Below are positions 25,081-34,939 of a stretch of 52,740 bases of DNA, piece after piece; positions within the stretch are counted from its first letter, which is position 1; every line of letters begins with the position of its first letter. The translations under genes and the position numbers were made by a program. The notes beneath the pieces were generated by a model. That model had not been told where the DNA came from and ran no database searches. It saw only the letters and a program-made list of their open reading frames with translations. Location of the stretch: positions 1 to 52,740 of the forward strand of contig JARWBI010000016.1 of assembly GCA_029846755.1 (NCBI GenBank), given 5' to 3'. This DNA is from Falsirhodobacter flavus. GTDB taxonomy: Bacteria > Pseudomonadota > Alphaproteobacteria > Rhodobacterales > Rhodobacteraceae.

Positions 25081-26259
25081 ATGATCTGGCGGAGGAACGC
25101 ACCTTCGACGGCCGAAGTCGATAAACCAAAGGGTTTCGACGATTTCGAGTTGCGCCTTGGCGACCTGATGCGCGGCGAACGTGCAACGCTGGGCAAGTCG
25201 CTTCTGGACGTCCAACGTGAATTGAAGATCAAGGCGACCTATATCGCCGCGATCGAGAACTGCGACACATCCGCCTTTGAAAGCCAGGGCTTCATCGCGG
25301 GCTATATCCGGTCCTATTCCCGCTATTTGGGAATGGACCCGGAATGGGCCTATCAGAAGTTCTGTGCCGAGGCGAACTTCACCCTGCATCACGGCATGTC
25401 GGCAGGTGCCTCGCCGCAGCGTCCGGTGCCCAAGCGCGCATCCGAATTCCGCGATCCGCTGGCCGATCCGAACGCCAAGTTCATCCCGCGTGGCAAACGC
25501 TTCGGGGCCGAGATCGACCTGCGCGCGGTGGGTTCGGTTCTGGTGCTGGCCGCGCTGATCGGTGGCATCGGCTATGGCGGCTGGTCCGTCCTGCAAGAGG
25601 TGCAGCGCGTGCAGCTTGCGCCGGTGGATCAGGCGCCGGATGTCGTAGCGGAAATGGACCCCCTTTCCAGCGTCGAGGCGGGCGGCGGTCTTGCCATCGT
25701 GGAGCCGGAGAAGCCGCAGGGCGACCTGATGGGGCGTCTTTATCGCCCGCAGGCGCAGGCGCTGGACGTGCCGGTGCTGATCGCGCGCGACGGGCCGATC
25801 GCAGCCATCGATCCGCGCCGTCCGGGATCGGCCCTGCAACGCGCGGGCGATCCCGTCGAGGTGGCGGAGGCCGAGATGTTCGGCCCCCACATGCCCGATG
25901 GGATGGAGGCGCCGCAGGTCGTCGCCGCTGCGTCCCCGGCGGTGGAGATTCTGGCCGTCCGCCCGTCCTGGGTGCGGGTGCAATCGGCGGATGGCACGGT
26001 GCTGTTCGAAAAGATCCTCGAGGCAGGCGAGCGTTACGAGGTTCCGCAGATGGAAGCCCCGGCGGTCCTGCGCGCGGGCAATTCCGGCTCGGTCTATTTC
26101 GCGGTGAACGGCAAGGCTTACGGTCCGGCGGCAAGCGGGGCGCAAGTGGTCAAGAACGTCGCCCTGACGCCGGATGCGCTGACCGGCAAATACGCGGTGG
26201 CAGACCTGACGGGCGACGCTGATCTTGCCCGTTATGTGACGGCGGACGCGGGCGAATGA
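25081..26259 (+). CDS. RodZ-like protein: HTH domain, one membrane helix, periplasmic DUF4115
   Basis: The 392-residue protein has a cytoplasmic helix-turn-helix (LGKSLLDVQRELKIKATYIAAIEN, about 39-62, with FIAGYIRSYSRYLGMDPE following), a single membrane helix near 145-165 (VGSVLVLAALIGGIGYGGW), a ~130-residue variable linker and a C-terminal DUF4115 beta domain (SWVRVQSADGTVLFEKIL). RodZ proteins couple MreB filaments to the wall-synthesis machinery and set rod shape. The start MIWRRN is preferred as the recalled family N-terminus. It is followed by ispG 69 bases later, an arrangement often kept in alphaproteobacteria. Confidence 0.85.
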   Translation: MIWRRNAPSTAEVDKPKGFDDFELRLGDLMRGERATLGKSLLDVQRELKIKATYIAAIENCDTSAFESQGFIAGYIRSYSRYLGMDPEWAYQKFCAEANFTLHHGMSAGASPQRPVPKRASEFRDPLADPNAKFIPRGKRFGAEIDLRAVGSVLVLAALIGGIGYGGWSVLQEVQRVQLAPVDQAPDVVAEMDPLSSVEAGGGLAIVEPEKPQGDLMGRLYRPQAQALDVPVLIARDGPIAAIDPRRPGSALQRAGDPVEVAEAEMFGPHMPDGMEAPQVVAAASPAVEILAVRPSWVRVQSADGTVLFEKILEAGERYEVPQMEAPAVLRAGNSGSVYFAVNGKAYGPAASGAQVVKNVALTPDALTGKYAVADLTGDADLARYVTADAGE

Positions 26260-26328
26260 TCGGCGCGGCAGGTTGCCCCTGCCGCCCGCTGCGCTTATCT
26301 TGGGCGTGACGCAAGCCGGAGCCGTCCC

Positions 26329-27450
26329 ATGTCGCTGAACCACGTCCGCCCCTGGAAGAACATCTATCGCCGCAAGTCGCGCCAGATCATGGTGGGCAAT
26401 GTGCCGGTAGGGGGCGATGCGCCGATCTCGGTGCAGACGATGACCAACACGATCACCACCGACATCAAGGCGACCATCGCGCAGGTGCAGGCGGCGGCGG
26501 CGGCAGGTGCGGATATCGTGCGGATTTCAACCCCGGACGAGGAATCCGCCCGTGCGCTGAAACAGATCACCGCCGAAAGCCCGGTGCCGATCGTGGCCGA
26601 CATCCACTTCCACTATAAACGCGCGATCGAAGCGGCTGAGTCGGGCGCAGCCTGCCTGCGGATCAACCCGGGCAACATCGGCGACGCCGCGCGGGTGCGC
26701 GAGGTCATCAAGGCGGCGAAGGACCACGGCTGTTCCATCCGCATCGGCGTGAACGCAGGATCGCTGGAACGGCACCTGCTGGAGAAATATGGCGAGCCTT
26801 GCCCGGATGCGATGGTGGAATCGGGGCTGGACCACATCAAGATCTTGCAGGACAACGACTTTCACGAATTCAAGATCAGCGTGAAGGCGTCGGACGTGTT
26901 CCTCTCCGCCGCCGCCTATCAGGCGCTGGCCGAAGTTACGGATGCGCCGATCCACCTTGGCATCACCGAGGCTGGGGGGCTTGTTTCCGGCACGGTGAAA
27001 TCGGCCATCGGTCTGGGCAACCTTCTGTGGATGGGCATCGGCGACACGATCCGCGTCTCGCTTTCCGCCGACCCGGTGGAAGAGGTGAAGGTCGGGTATG
27101 AGATCCTCAAATCGCTGGGTCTGCGTCACCGCGGCGTCACGATCATCTCCTGCCCGTCCTGTGCGCGTCAGGGTTTCGATGTCATCAAGACCGTGCAGAC
27201 GCTGGAAGATCGCCTGGCCCATGTGACCACCTCGATGAGCCTGTCGATCATCGGCTGCGTCGTGAACGGTCCGGGCGAGGCGTTGATGACCGATATCGGC
27301 TTCACCGGCGGCGGGGCGGGCAGCGGCATGGTCTATCAGGCCGGCAAGCAGATCCACAAGCTGGGCAACGACAAGATGATCGACCACATCGTCGAGATGG
27401 TCGAGGCAAAAGCCGCCGAGATCGAGGCCGCCGCACAGGCTGCCGAGTGA
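26329..27450 (+). CDS. ispG: 4-hydroxy-3-methylbut-2-enyl diphosphate synthase
   Basis: IspG is a [4Fe-4S] enzyme of the MEP isoprenoid pathway that converts methylerythritol cyclodiphosphate to HMBPP. The 373-residue protein has the TIM-barrel start ([18 protein letters not shown]), then cluster ligands in [12 protein letters not shown] (two Cys) and [10 protein letters not shown] (third Cys), and a Glu near 310. The length and motifs are complete. Its stop overlaps the GTG of the next gene by four bases. Confidence 0.96.
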   Translation: MSLNHVRPWKNIYRRKSRQIMVGNVPVGGDAPISVQTMTNTITTDIKATIAQVQAAAAAGADIVRISTPDEESARALKQITAESPVPIVADIHFHYKRAIEAAESGAACLRINPGNIGDAARVREVIKAAKDHGCSIRIGVNAGSLERHLLEKYGEPCPDAMVESGLDHIKILQDNDFHEFKISVKASDVFLSAAAYQALAEVTDAPIHLGITEAGGLVSGTVKSAIGLGNLLWMGIGDTIRVSLSADPVEEVKVGYEILKSLGLRHRGVTIISCPSCARQGFDVIKTVQTLEDRLAHVTTSMSLSIIGCVVNGPGEALMTDIGFTGGGAGSGMVYQAGKQIHKLGNDKMIDHIVEMVEAKAAEIEAAAQAAE

Positions 27451-27977
27451 TCTTCATCACGCACCCGGAGGTCGAGGTGGATCCCGACCGCCCGGTGACG
27501 CGCTGGCGGCTGTCGGACAAGGGCATCGCCCGGATGCGTGTCTTTGCTGAAACCGCGCCGCCCTTCCGCGCGATATGGGCCAGCCAAGAGACGAAGGCGA
27601 TCGAGGCGGCGGGAATCCTTGCCGCAGCGCAGGGCTGCGGCATCCGCGTTCATCCGGGACTGGGCGAGAATGACCGCTCCTCCACCGGCTTTTTGCCGCC
27701 CGCAGAGTTCGAGCTGGCGGCGGACATGTTCTTTGCCGAACCGGAACTGAGCTTTCGCGGGTGGGAGACGGCGCGCGCGGCGCAGGAGCGCGTTGTGACA
27801 GCGTATCGGGAGATTGCCGCAGAAGGTGTCGCCATCGTTGCGCATGGTGCGGTCGGCACGCTTTTGCGCTGTCATCTGGCCGAGCTGCCGATCTCTCGCG
27901 ATCACGACCAGCCCGGGCAGGGGCATTACTGGCGGCTGACGGATGGCCAGCCGACCGGATGGGTCTCGATCACTTAG
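27447..27977 (+). CDS. Histidine-phosphatase-fold protein with degenerate RHG motif
   Basis: The 176-residue protein starts with GTG overlapping the ispG stop. [13 protein letters not shown] replaces the usual (L/I)RHGE: the histidine is kept but the preceding Arg is Thr and the Gly is Pro. The second motif [15 protein letters not shown] retains its His, and GLGEND and RGWE give acidic residues. This branch of the superfamily may be non-catalytic or have shifted substrate; I recall similar THPEV proteins in related bacteria. It converges on the DsbA-like gene with an eight-base overlap. Confidence 0.75.
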   Translation: MIFITHPEVEVDPDRPVTRWRLSDKGIARMRVFAETAPPFRAIWASQETKAIEAAGILAAAQGCGIRVHPGLGENDRSSTGFLPPAEFELAADMFFAEPELSFRGWETARAAQERVVTAYREIAAEGVAIVAHGAVGTLLRCHLAELPISRDHDQPGQGHYWRLTDGQPTGWVSIT

Positions 27978-28701
27978 CGCGCATTTCGGCCACGATCTGC
28001 GCCATCGAATCCTGCGGGACATAGCCCCGCACCATCGTGTTTTCGATCACGAAGGTGGGGGTGCCGTTGATCTGAAGCGTCTGGCCCAGCTGGTGGTTTG
28101 CCCGAATGACCTCCGCCACCTCGGCCGAGTTCATCTTGGCCATGATCGCATCAGCATCCAGCCCCTGATCCACGGCGACGCGGCGCAGCGAATCGTTGGT
28201 GGCGTCGCCCCGCATGGTGATTAGCGCCTCGTGGACCTTGTCGTAAGCCTCCGCCCCGGCGATTTGCAGGACGGCGATGGCGAATTGCGACGACAGAACC
28301 GATTGCGGCCCAAGGATCGGATATTCCTTGCGGATCAGGCGGATGTTGCCGTCCTTCGCCACCAGATCCTCGACCTCGCTATAGGCGCGGCGGCAGTATC
28401 CGCAGCGGTAATCGGCGAATTCCACGACCGTCACGTCGCCTTCGGGATTGCCGCCGACCCAGCTTGCCGGGTCTTCGGTCAGCGCGGCGCGGTTGTCCTC
28501 CAGCATCTTCACATCGGCATCGGCCTGCTGCTCCATCTGGCGGCTTTCCAGCACCTGAAAGGATTCCATCAGAACTTCGGGATGTTCCAGCAGATAGGAG
28601 CGGACCTCGGCGCGGAAGGCCTCGCGCTCGGCATCGGTCATTTCCTGCGCGGCGGCGGGAAGGGCAAGTGTCGCGGCAAGGGCGAGGGCGAGGCGGGTCA
28701 T
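27970..28701 (-). CDS. Periplasmic DsbA-family thioredoxin-fold protein
   Basis: The 243-residue protein has a signal peptide (LALALAATLALPAAAQ, residues 4-19), an N-terminal helical arm (REAFRAEVRSYLLEHPEVLMES), and a thioredoxin fold with active-site CGYC in DYRCGYCRRAY near 102-110 and cis-Pro in NGTPTFVIEN near 210. The arm resembles that of ScsC/Com1-type proteins, which trimerise and act as disulfide isomerases or oxidases. CAGGAG lies upstream of ATG 28701; a longer frame to 28773 lacks this. It is divergent from the aminotransferase. Confidence 0.9.
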   Translation of the reverse strand: MTRLALALAATLALPAAAQEMTDAEREAFRAEVRSYLLEHPEVLMESFQVLESRQMEQQADADVKMLEDNRAALTEDPASWVGGNPEGDVTVVEFADYRCGYCRRAYSEVEDLVAKDGNIRLIRKEYPILGPQSVLSSQFAIAVLQIAGAEAYDKVHEALITMRGDATNDSLRRVAVDQGLDADAIMAKMNSAEVAEVIRANHQLGQTLQINGTPTFVIENTMVRGYVPQDSMAQIVAEMRAK

Positions 28702-28812
28702 GAAAGGCTCCTGTTTGCCGGGGCAGGCAACACGGTTCGGGGCGGAATGGCAAGCATTGACCTCTGCCGCCATGTGTCCGACAGAAAGCCATCGGCAGAG
28801 TGAGGGGATACG

Positions 28813-29949
28813 ATGCGGGTTTCAAGGCGTGGGGCAGTCGATCCCTTCATCGTGATGGACGTGATGGAACAAGCGCGGCTTCTGGAAGCCTCGGGCGTGG
28901 ATGTCATCCATATGGAGGTCGGCCAGCCCGGCACCGGCGCGCCGGAAGGCGCCCGTGTTGCGCTGGCCGAGGCGCTTGAGCGTCCGCTGGGCTATACTGT
29001 CGCGCTGGGCCTGCCGGAGCTTCGCGCCGGGATCGCGGCGCTTTATCAGCGCTGGTATGGTGTCGATCTGGACCCGTCGCGCGTGATCGTGACGAACGGA
29101 TCGTCGGGCGCATTCCTGCTGGCGTTTTCGGCCCTGTTCGACGCCGGGGATCGGGTGGGCTTGGGCGAGCCGGGATACCCGTCCTATCGCCAGATCCTCA
29201 AGGCGCTGAGCCTCGATCCTGTCGGCATTCCGGCATCCGAGGCGAACCGTCTGCAACCCGTGCCGTCCGACCTGCCGGACGATCTGCGCGGGCTGATCGT
29301 GGCGTCGCCGGGCAACCCTTCGGGCACGATGCTGGACCACGAGGCGCTGTCGGCGCTGATCGCTCATGCAGCCCGGCGGGATATCGCCTTCATCTCGGAC
29401 GAGATCTATCACGGGCTGCATTACGACGCACGCGCCGTGTCGGCGCTGGAAGTGTCGGACGATGTCTATGTCATCAACTCGTTTTCGAAGTATTTCTCAA
29501 TGACCGGGTGGCGGATCGGCTGGATGGTGGTGCCGCCCGATCATGTGCGGCTGGTCGAACGTCTGGCGCAGAACATGTTCATCTGTCCGCCCCATGCCAG
29601 CCAGATTGCCGCGCTCGCTGCGCTGGACTGCATCCCGGAGCTGGAGGCGAACCGCGCCGTCTATGCCGAGAACCGCCGCCTGATGCTGGAGGGGCTGCCG
29701 AAAGCGGGCTTCACCCGCATCGCGCCGCCGGATGGGGCGTTCTACATCTATGCCGAAGTGTCGGACCTGACCGATGACAGCCTGCGCTTCGCATCGGAAA
29801 TCCTGCATGGCGCGGGGGTGGCGGTGACGCCCGGACTGGACTTCGATCCGGTGCGCGGGGGGCGCTGGCTGCGGTTCTCCTACGCTCGCGGCACGGATGA
29901 CATCCGCGAGGGGCTGGCGCGGCTGCAAGCCTTCATGGCCGCGCGATGA
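28813..29949 (+). CDS. PLP-dependent aminotransferase, class I/II
   Basis: The 378-residue enzyme has the fold-type I features: TNGSSGAFLLAFSA (phosphate-binding region), GEPGYPSYRQIL, ASPGNPSGTML (substrate Asn), SDEIYHGLHY (PLP Asp and Tyr) and NSFSKYFSMTGWRIGW with the Schiff-base Lys near 227. The C-terminal WLRFSYA includes the carboxylate-binding Arg. The substrate is not evident; alignment with aspartate/aromatic or methionine-type aminotransferases would be needed. The stop overlaps the amidase start by four bases (ATGA). Confidence 0.9.
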   Translation: MRVSRRGAVDPFIVMDVMEQARLLEASGVDVIHMEVGQPGTGAPEGARVALAEALERPLGYTVALGLPELRAGIAALYQRWYGVDLDPSRVIVTNGSSGAFLLAFSALFDAGDRVGLGEPGYPSYRQILKALSLDPVGIPASEANRLQPVPSDLPDDLRGLIVASPGNPSGTMLDHEALSALIAHAARRDIAFISDEIYHGLHYDARAVSALEVSDDVYVINSFSKYFSMTGWRIGWMVVPPDHVRLVERLAQNMFICPPHASQIAALAALDCIPELEANRAVYAENRRLMLEGLPKAGFTRIAPPDGAFYIYAEVSDLTDDSLRFASEILHGAGVAVTPGLDFDPVRGGRWLRFSYARGTDDIREGLARLQAFMAAR

Positions 29950-31130
29950 TCCGGTTGATCGCCTTTCTTCTGCTGATCTGCGGGACGGCGGCGGCGCAGG
30001 ACCTGAGCGGCCTTGCACGGCTGGATGCGGCGCAGACGCGCATCGTCGACCGCTGGGGCGCGGTGGAGATGGACCTAGCCATCTCGCAGCCCGTTCCGTG
30101 GCGGGCGCGGGTTATGGCCGATCCACCGCGTCTGGTGCTGGACTTCCGCGAGGTGGATTTCACCGGGATCGAGGGCGTGACCCCAGGCAAGCGTGTCACC
30201 TCGCTGCGGGCTGGCAGTGTGCGGGCGGGCTGGTCGCGTCTGGTTCTGGGGCTGGACGGACCGTATGTGATCGCCCGTGCGGGAATGGACACTGCGAATG
30301 GGACGGTGGTCGCGGTGCGCCTGGAACGGGCGCGTGATGCGGAATTCGCCGAAGCCGCAAGCCGCCCCGAGCCGCCCGGCTGGTCGCTGCCGAGCGCCGC
30401 CGCCATTGCGCCGCCCGAAGGGCGCGCCCCGCTGACCGTGATGCTCGACCCCGGCCATGGCGGGATCGATCCGGGCGCCGAACGGGGCGGCACCAACGAG
30501 GCGACGCTGATGCTGTCCTTCGCCCGCCAGCTGAAAGAGGAACTGCTGCGCGACGGCATCTTCCGCGTGGCGATGACACGCGACGATGATGTGTTCGTGC
30601 CGCTGGAAACCCGCCTGACCATGGCACGCGAGGCGGGTGCGACGGTGTTCATCTCGCTCCATGCCGATGCGCTGGCCGAGGGGCAGGCGACGGGCGCCAC
30701 GCTTTACACGCTGGCCGAGGAGGCGTCGGACAAGGCGGCACAGGCGCTGGCCGAACGGCACGACCGCGATGATCTGCTGGCGGGGGTGGACCTGACGGGG
30801 CAGGACGACATCGTGGCCTCGGTGCTGATGGACATCGCGCGGCAGGAAACCGGGCCGCGAAACGAACGTCTCGCCCTGTCGCTGGAACGGGCGATGGGCG
30901 CGCGGGGGATCACCATGCATCCCCGCCCGCGCCAGTCGGCCAATTTCTCGGTCCTGAAATCGCCGGAGATACCGTCGATCCTGATCGAACTCGGCTTTAT
31001 GTCGTCGCCCGGCGATCTGCGGCGGCTGCAAGATCCTGGCTGGCGGTCCTGGATGACCAGCGCGATCCGCGACGGGCTGAAGGCATGGGCCGCCGAGGAT
31101 GCGGCGCTTCGGCCGCTTCTGCGCCGATAA
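29946..31130 (+). CDS. amiC: N-acetylmuramoyl-L-alanine amidase with AMIN domain
   Basis: The 394-residue exported enzyme cuts the bond between N-acetylmuramate and stem peptide, chiefly during septum splitting. It has a signal peptide (LIAFLLLICGTAAAQ, about 4-18), an AMIN-like domain (about 30-130) that targets it to the wall, and an Amidase_3 domain (about 160-385). Zinc ligands are visible in DPGHGGIDPG (His), GTNEATL (Glu) and SLHADAL (His), and the catalytic Glu in LIELGFMSS. The gene is translationally coupled to the aminotransferase and lies just before mrcA. The symbol follows the AMIN-Amidase_3 architecture. Confidence 0.93.
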   Translation: MIRLIAFLLLICGTAAAQDLSGLARLDAAQTRIVDRWGAVEMDLAISQPVPWRARVMADPPRLVLDFREVDFTGIEGVTPGKRVTSLRAGSVRAGWSRLVLGLDGPYVIARAGMDTANGTVVAVRLERARDAEFAEAASRPEPPGWSLPSAAAIAPPEGRAPLTVMLDPGHGGIDPGAERGGTNEATLMLSFARQLKEELLRDGIFRVAMTRDDDVFVPLETRLTMAREAGATVFISLHADALAEGQATGATLYTLAEEASDKAAQALAERHDRDDLLAGVDLTGQDDIVASVLMDIARQETGPRNERLALSLERAMGARGITMHPRPRQSANFSVLKSPEIPSILIELGFMSSPGDLRRLQDPGWRSWMTSAIRDGLKAWAAEDAALRPLLRR

Positions 31131-31156
31131 TCGCGCAATCGTCAGGCGCGACTTTT
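31131..31156 (+). terminator. Putative terminator between amidase gene and mrcA
   Basis: TCGCGC (31131-31136) pairs with GCGCGA (31146-31151) around a nine-base loop and is followed by CTTTTTG. It starts right at the amidase stop and would separate the two wall genes into different transcripts. Confidence 0.55.
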
Positions 31157-31212
31157 TGACCTCGCCCCCCCTTGGGCGTATATGGAACGCCTAAGGCCAG
31201 CGAGGGTTTTCA

Positions 31213-33750
31213 TTGTTCAGGTTCATCGGCTCCTTCATCGGGGCGATCTTCACCGCGATCACGCTTGGCATCCTGTTCGGCGCGCTGGTCATCGGCGCGG
31301 TGTTCTGGATGTATTCGCGCGACCTGCCCAGCCATGAAAGCCTGGCGCAATACACGCCCCCGACCATCAGCCGCGTCTATAACGGCGAAGGGCGGATGAT
31401 GGACGAATTCGCGCATGAACGTCGCATCTTCGTTCCCATCGAGGAAATCCCGGATCTGGTGAAGGACGCCTTCATCTCGGCCGAGGACAAGAATTTCTAT
31501 ACCCACCACGGTTACGACGCGCGCGGCATCCTCGCAGCGGCGGTCGAGGCGGTCCGGTCGCGCGGGCAGAACGTGCGCGGGGCATCGACCATCACGCAGC
31601 AGGTGATGAAGAACTTCCTGCTGTCGTCCGACCGGACGGGCGAGAGGAAGATCAAGGAGTTGATCCTCGCAACCCGGATCGAGGATACGCTGCCCAAGGA
31701 CAAGATCCTGGAACTGTATCTGAACGAGATCTTCCTTGGCCAGAATTCGTATGGCGTGGCCGCGGCGGCGCAGACCTATTTCAACAAGTCGCTGGCGGAC
31801 CTGTCGCCGGCCGAGGCGGCAATGTTGGCCGCGATGCCGCAGGCGCCGGGCCGCTATCACCCCGTCACCGCCAAGGAGCGCGTGACCGAGCGCCGAAACT
31901 ATGTCCTGCGCGAGATGGAGGATAACGGCTATATCGACCAGCCGACGATGGAGGCGTCGATTGCCGAGCCGCTGCGGTCGGTCCAGAACGGGGATTACGA
32001 ACCCTTCCGCGAAACGTTGCCGCCGCGCGACTATTTCACCGACGAAATCCGCCGCCAGCTGTCCGGCACCTTCGGCGAGGAGCAGTTCTTCGGCGGCGGT
32101 CTGAGCATCCGTGCCACCGTCGATCCCGACCTGCAGACCGAAGCCGCCGAGGCGCTTCGCGCGGGGCTGGAACGCTATGACCGCAATCAGGGCGTCTGGC
32201 GGGGCACCGGCAAGACCGTCCCCGCCGAGGAGCTGGCGACCGAGGAGCAATGGCGCGCGGCACTGGGCGCGTCGGGCCTGCCGCGCGACATTCCGGGCTG
32301 GAAACCCGCCGTGGTTCTGGCCGCTGATGGCGACAGCGCCACCATCGGCATCGAGGGCGAGGAGAGCACGGGGACCATCCCGGCCAATGACGTGACCTGG
32401 GCACGCAAGCGCAATGCCGATGGAACGCTTGGCCGCAAGGCGCAGGTGCCGGGCGATCTGGTCGCGACCGGCGATCTGGTGATGGTCCGCGCAGTGACAT
32501 CCGACAGCGACGGCAGCTTCGTGCGGTGGTCGCTGCGTCAGGTGCCGGAGGTGCAGGGCGGCTTCATGGCGATGGACGTGAACACGGGCCGCGTTCTGGC
32601 GATGCAGGGGGGCTTCTCCTATCAGGACAGCGTGTTCAACCGCGCGACGCAGGCGCAGCGCCAGCCGGGCTCGGCCTTCAAGCCCTTTGTCTATGCCGCC
32701 GCGCTGGACAGCGGCTATACCCCCGCCACCATCGTCGTCGATGCCCCGATCGAGGTGCAGACGCCGCAGGGGTTGTGGACGCCCAAGAACGCCTCCAACC
32801 GCTTCTATGGCCCGACGCCGCTGCGGACCGGGATCGAACAGTCGCGGAACCTGATGACCGTCCGTCTGGCGCAAGAGGTCGGGATGGACGTGGTCGCGGG
32901 CTATGCCGAACGCTTCGGCGTCTATTCACCGATGAGCACTTTCCTTGCCAACTCGCTTGGCGCGCAGGAAACGACGCTGCTGAAGATGGTGTCGGCCTAT
33001 GCCATGTTCGCCAATGGCGGGCAGCGGGTGGAGCCGACGCTGGTGGACCGCGTGCAGGACCGTTTCGGGCGCACCATCTATCGCCACGATCAGCGCAACT
33101 GCGAAAACTGCACCCTGCCGACGCTGGGCGCGGGGCAGGAGCCGCGGATCGTCGCCGACCATGAACAGGTGATGGACCCGATCACGGCCTATCAGCTGAC
33201 TTCGATGATGGAAGGCGTCGTGCAGCGCGGATCGGCTACGGGGGTCAACCTGCCGGTGCCCGTCGCGGGCAAGACCGGCACGACCAACGATGCCAAGGAC
33301 GTGTGGTTCATCGGTTATTCGTCGAACATCGTAGCGGGCTGCTATATCGGGTTCGACCAGCCGCGCACGCTGGGCGCTTCGGCCTATGGCGGCACGCTGT
33401 GTGTTCCTGTTTTCCAGAGCTTCATGGAGCAGGCGGTGAAGGAATATGGCGGATCGGCCTTCAAGGTGCCGCCGGGCGGCTACTTCCTAAAGATCGACCG
33501 CTTCACTGGCGCGCGTCTGCCGCAGGACGCCTCGGGCCCCAACGTGATCGCCGAATATTTCCGCGACGGGGTGGAGCCGATGTTCGGTGCCTTCGTCGAT
33601 GGCGGTTTCGCGGTGGGCGAGAACCTTCCGCTTTTCGCGCGCGGCGAGACGGATCAGGGGCAGGAGGTCACCACCTCCTCGGGCGAGGTGCGGGTCATTC
33701 CCAAGAACAATGCGGCCTTCGGGACGCTAAGCTCCGGCGGGCTCTACTAG
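31213..33750 (+). CDS. mrcA: Bifunctional penicillin-binding protein 1A
   Basis: The 845-residue class A PBP polymerises lipid II (transglycosylase) and crosslinks peptides (transpeptidase). It starts at TTG 31213 with GCGAGGG upstream. A cytoplasmic tip and membrane helix (about 5-33) are followed by a GT51 domain with Glu91 in SAEDKNFYTHHGYD, an OB-like insert (about 320-440) and the transpeptidase domain with SxxK at Ser487 in PGSAFKPF, SxN in EQSRNLM and KTG at Lys687 in AGKTGTTND. All catalytic motifs are present. The protein acts at the outer face of the inner membrane. Confidence 0.96.
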   Translation: MFRFIGSFIGAIFTAITLGILFGALVIGAVFWMYSRDLPSHESLAQYTPPTISRVYNGEGRMMDEFAHERRIFVPIEEIPDLVKDAFISAEDKNFYTHHGYDARGILAAAVEAVRSRGQNVRGASTITQQVMKNFLLSSDRTGERKIKELILATRIEDTLPKDKILELYLNEIFLGQNSYGVAAAAQTYFNKSLADLSPAEAAMLAAMPQAPGRYHPVTAKERVTERRNYVLREMEDNGYIDQPTMEASIAEPLRSVQNGDYEPFRETLPPRDYFTDEIRRQLSGTFGEEQFFGGGLSIRATVDPDLQTEAAEALRAGLERYDRNQGVWRGTGKTVPAEELATEEQWRAALGASGLPRDIPGWKPAVVLAADGDSATIGIEGEESTGTIPANDVTWARKRNADGTLGRKAQVPGDLVATGDLVMVRAVTSDSDGSFVRWSLRQVPEVQGGFMAMDVNTGRVLAMQGGFSYQDSVFNRATQAQRQPGSAFKPFVYAAALDSGYTPATIVVDAPIEVQTPQGLWTPKNASNRFYGPTPLRTGIEQSRNLMTVRLAQEVGMDVVAGYAERFGVYSPMSTFLANSLGAQETTLLKMVSAYAMFANGGQRVEPTLVDRVQDRFGRTIYRHDQRNCENCTLPTLGAGQEPRIVADHEQVMDPITAYQLTSMMEGVVQRGSATGVNLPVPVAGKTGTTNDAKDVWFIGYSSNIVAGCYIGFDQPRTLGASAYGGTLCVPVFQSFMEQAVKEYGGSAFKVPPGGYFLKIDRFTGARLPQDASGPNVIAEYFRDGVEPMFGAFVDGGFAVGENLPLFARGETDQGQEVTTSSGEVRVIPKNNAAFGTLSSGGLY

Positions 33751-33814
33751 GCCCGCCTTGAAGCGTTCGCGCGGAACGGTTATCACCGCCGCCTGAGATA
33801 CCCCGAGGTTCAAG

Positions 33815-34939
33815 ATGCGTACCGAAATCCAGCACCATGTCGAATCCATCCGGAAAACGCTTGCCCTGCTTGCACAGCGCATGGACCGGGAAACGGCGGA
33901 TCACCGGCTGGAGGAGTTCAACGCGCTGATCGAGGATGGCGATCTGTGGTCCGACCCGGCCAAGGCGCAGAAACTGATGCGCGAACGTCAGGCACTGATG
34001 GACCAAATATCCACCTACAATCTGATCGATGCCGGGCTGCGGGACAATTCCGAACTGATTGAACTGGGCGAGGCCGAGGGCGACGCCGAGATCGTGACCG
34101 AGGCCGAGAACGCGATCCGCGAACTGGTCGAACTGGCCCGCGCGAAAGAGCTTGAGGCGCTGCTGGACGGCGAGGCGGATGCCAACGACACCTTCCTCGA
34201 GGTGAACGCGGGCGCGGGCGGCACGGAAAGCTGCGACTGGGCCTCGATGCTGGCGCGGATGTATGTTCGCTGGGCCGAGAAGAAGGGCTACAAGGTCGAG
34301 ACACAGTCGCTGTCCGAAGGCGAGGAGGCGGGGATCAAATCCGTCTCCTACAAGATCTCTGGGCTGAACGCCTATGGCTGGCTGAAATCGGAATCGGGTG
34401 TCCATCGTCTGGTGCGGATTTCGCCCTACGATTCGGCGGCGCGGCGGCACACGTCCTTCAGTTCGGTCTGGGTCTATCCGGTGGTGGACGACAATATCGA
34501 AATCGACATTCCCGACCGCGACATCCGCATCGACACCTACCGTTCCTCGGGCGCGGGCGGGCAGCACGTCAACACCACCGACTCGGCCGTGCGGATCACC
34601 CACATTCCCACCGGAATCGTGGTGACCTCGTCCGAGAAGTCGCAGCACCAGAACCGCGCCAACTGTATGGCCGCGCTGAAATCTCGCCTGTATCAGCTGG
34701 AACTGGACCGCCGGAATGCTGCGATCAACGCGCAGCATGAGAGCAAGGGCGATGCGGGCTGGGGCAACCAGATCCGGTCCTATGTGCTTCAACCTTACCA
34801 GATGGTGAAGGACCTGCGGACCAGCGTGGAGACCTCGGACACCCAAGGCGTGCTGGACGGCGATCTGGACAAGTTCATGGCGGCAACATTGGCGCAGGAT
34901 GTGGCGGGCAAAAGCCGCGCCGAAGCCAACGCCGAATAA
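33815..34939 (+). CDS. prfB: Peptide chain release factor 2
   Basis: RF2 reads UGA and UAA. The 374-residue frame is continuous, so the +1 programmed frameshift of enterobacterial prfB is absent, as is usual in alphaproteobacteria. The stop-codon recognition tripeptide is SPY (in VRISPYDSAARRH) in place of E. coli SPF, which I recall as common in this class. The peptidyl hydrolysis motif GGQ is in SSGAGGQHVNTTDSA. Its stop overlaps the next ATG by one base. Confidence 0.96.
   Translation: MRTEIQHHVESIRKTLALLAQRMDRETADHRLEEFNALIEDGDLWSDPAKAQKLMRERQALMDQISTYNLIDAGLRDNSELIELGEAEGDAEIVTEAENAIRELVELARAKELEALLDGEADANDTFLEVNAGAGGTESCDWASMLARMYVRWAEKKGYKVETQSLSEGEEAGIKSVSYKISGLNAYGWLKSESGVHRLVRISPYDSAARRHTSFSSVWVYPVVDDNIEIDIPDRDIRIDTYRSSGAGGQHVNTTDSAVRITHIPTGIVVTSSEKSQHQNRANCMAALKSRLYQLELDRRNAAINAQHESKGDAGWGNQIRSYVLQPYQMVKDLRTSVETSDTQGVLDGDLDKFMAATLAQDVAGKSRAEANAE

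Noticed and set aside
25029-25124. 31-codon frame with ATG 25029 overlapping the RodZ-like start
   Set aside because: It has a weak ribosome site and no recognisable sequence; it is mentioned only as a possible small upstream frame.
23731-26343. 870-codon open frame on the minus strand opposite hemA and the RodZ-like gene
   Set aside because: It mirrors two well-supported genes; the sequence is rich in His, Arg, Gly and Gln, as expected of a GC-rich antisense frame, with no domain.
33815-33900. Search for the programmed frameshift of prfB
   Set aside because: The reading frame is continuous from ATG through the coiled-coil region; no internal TGA or slippery site is present.
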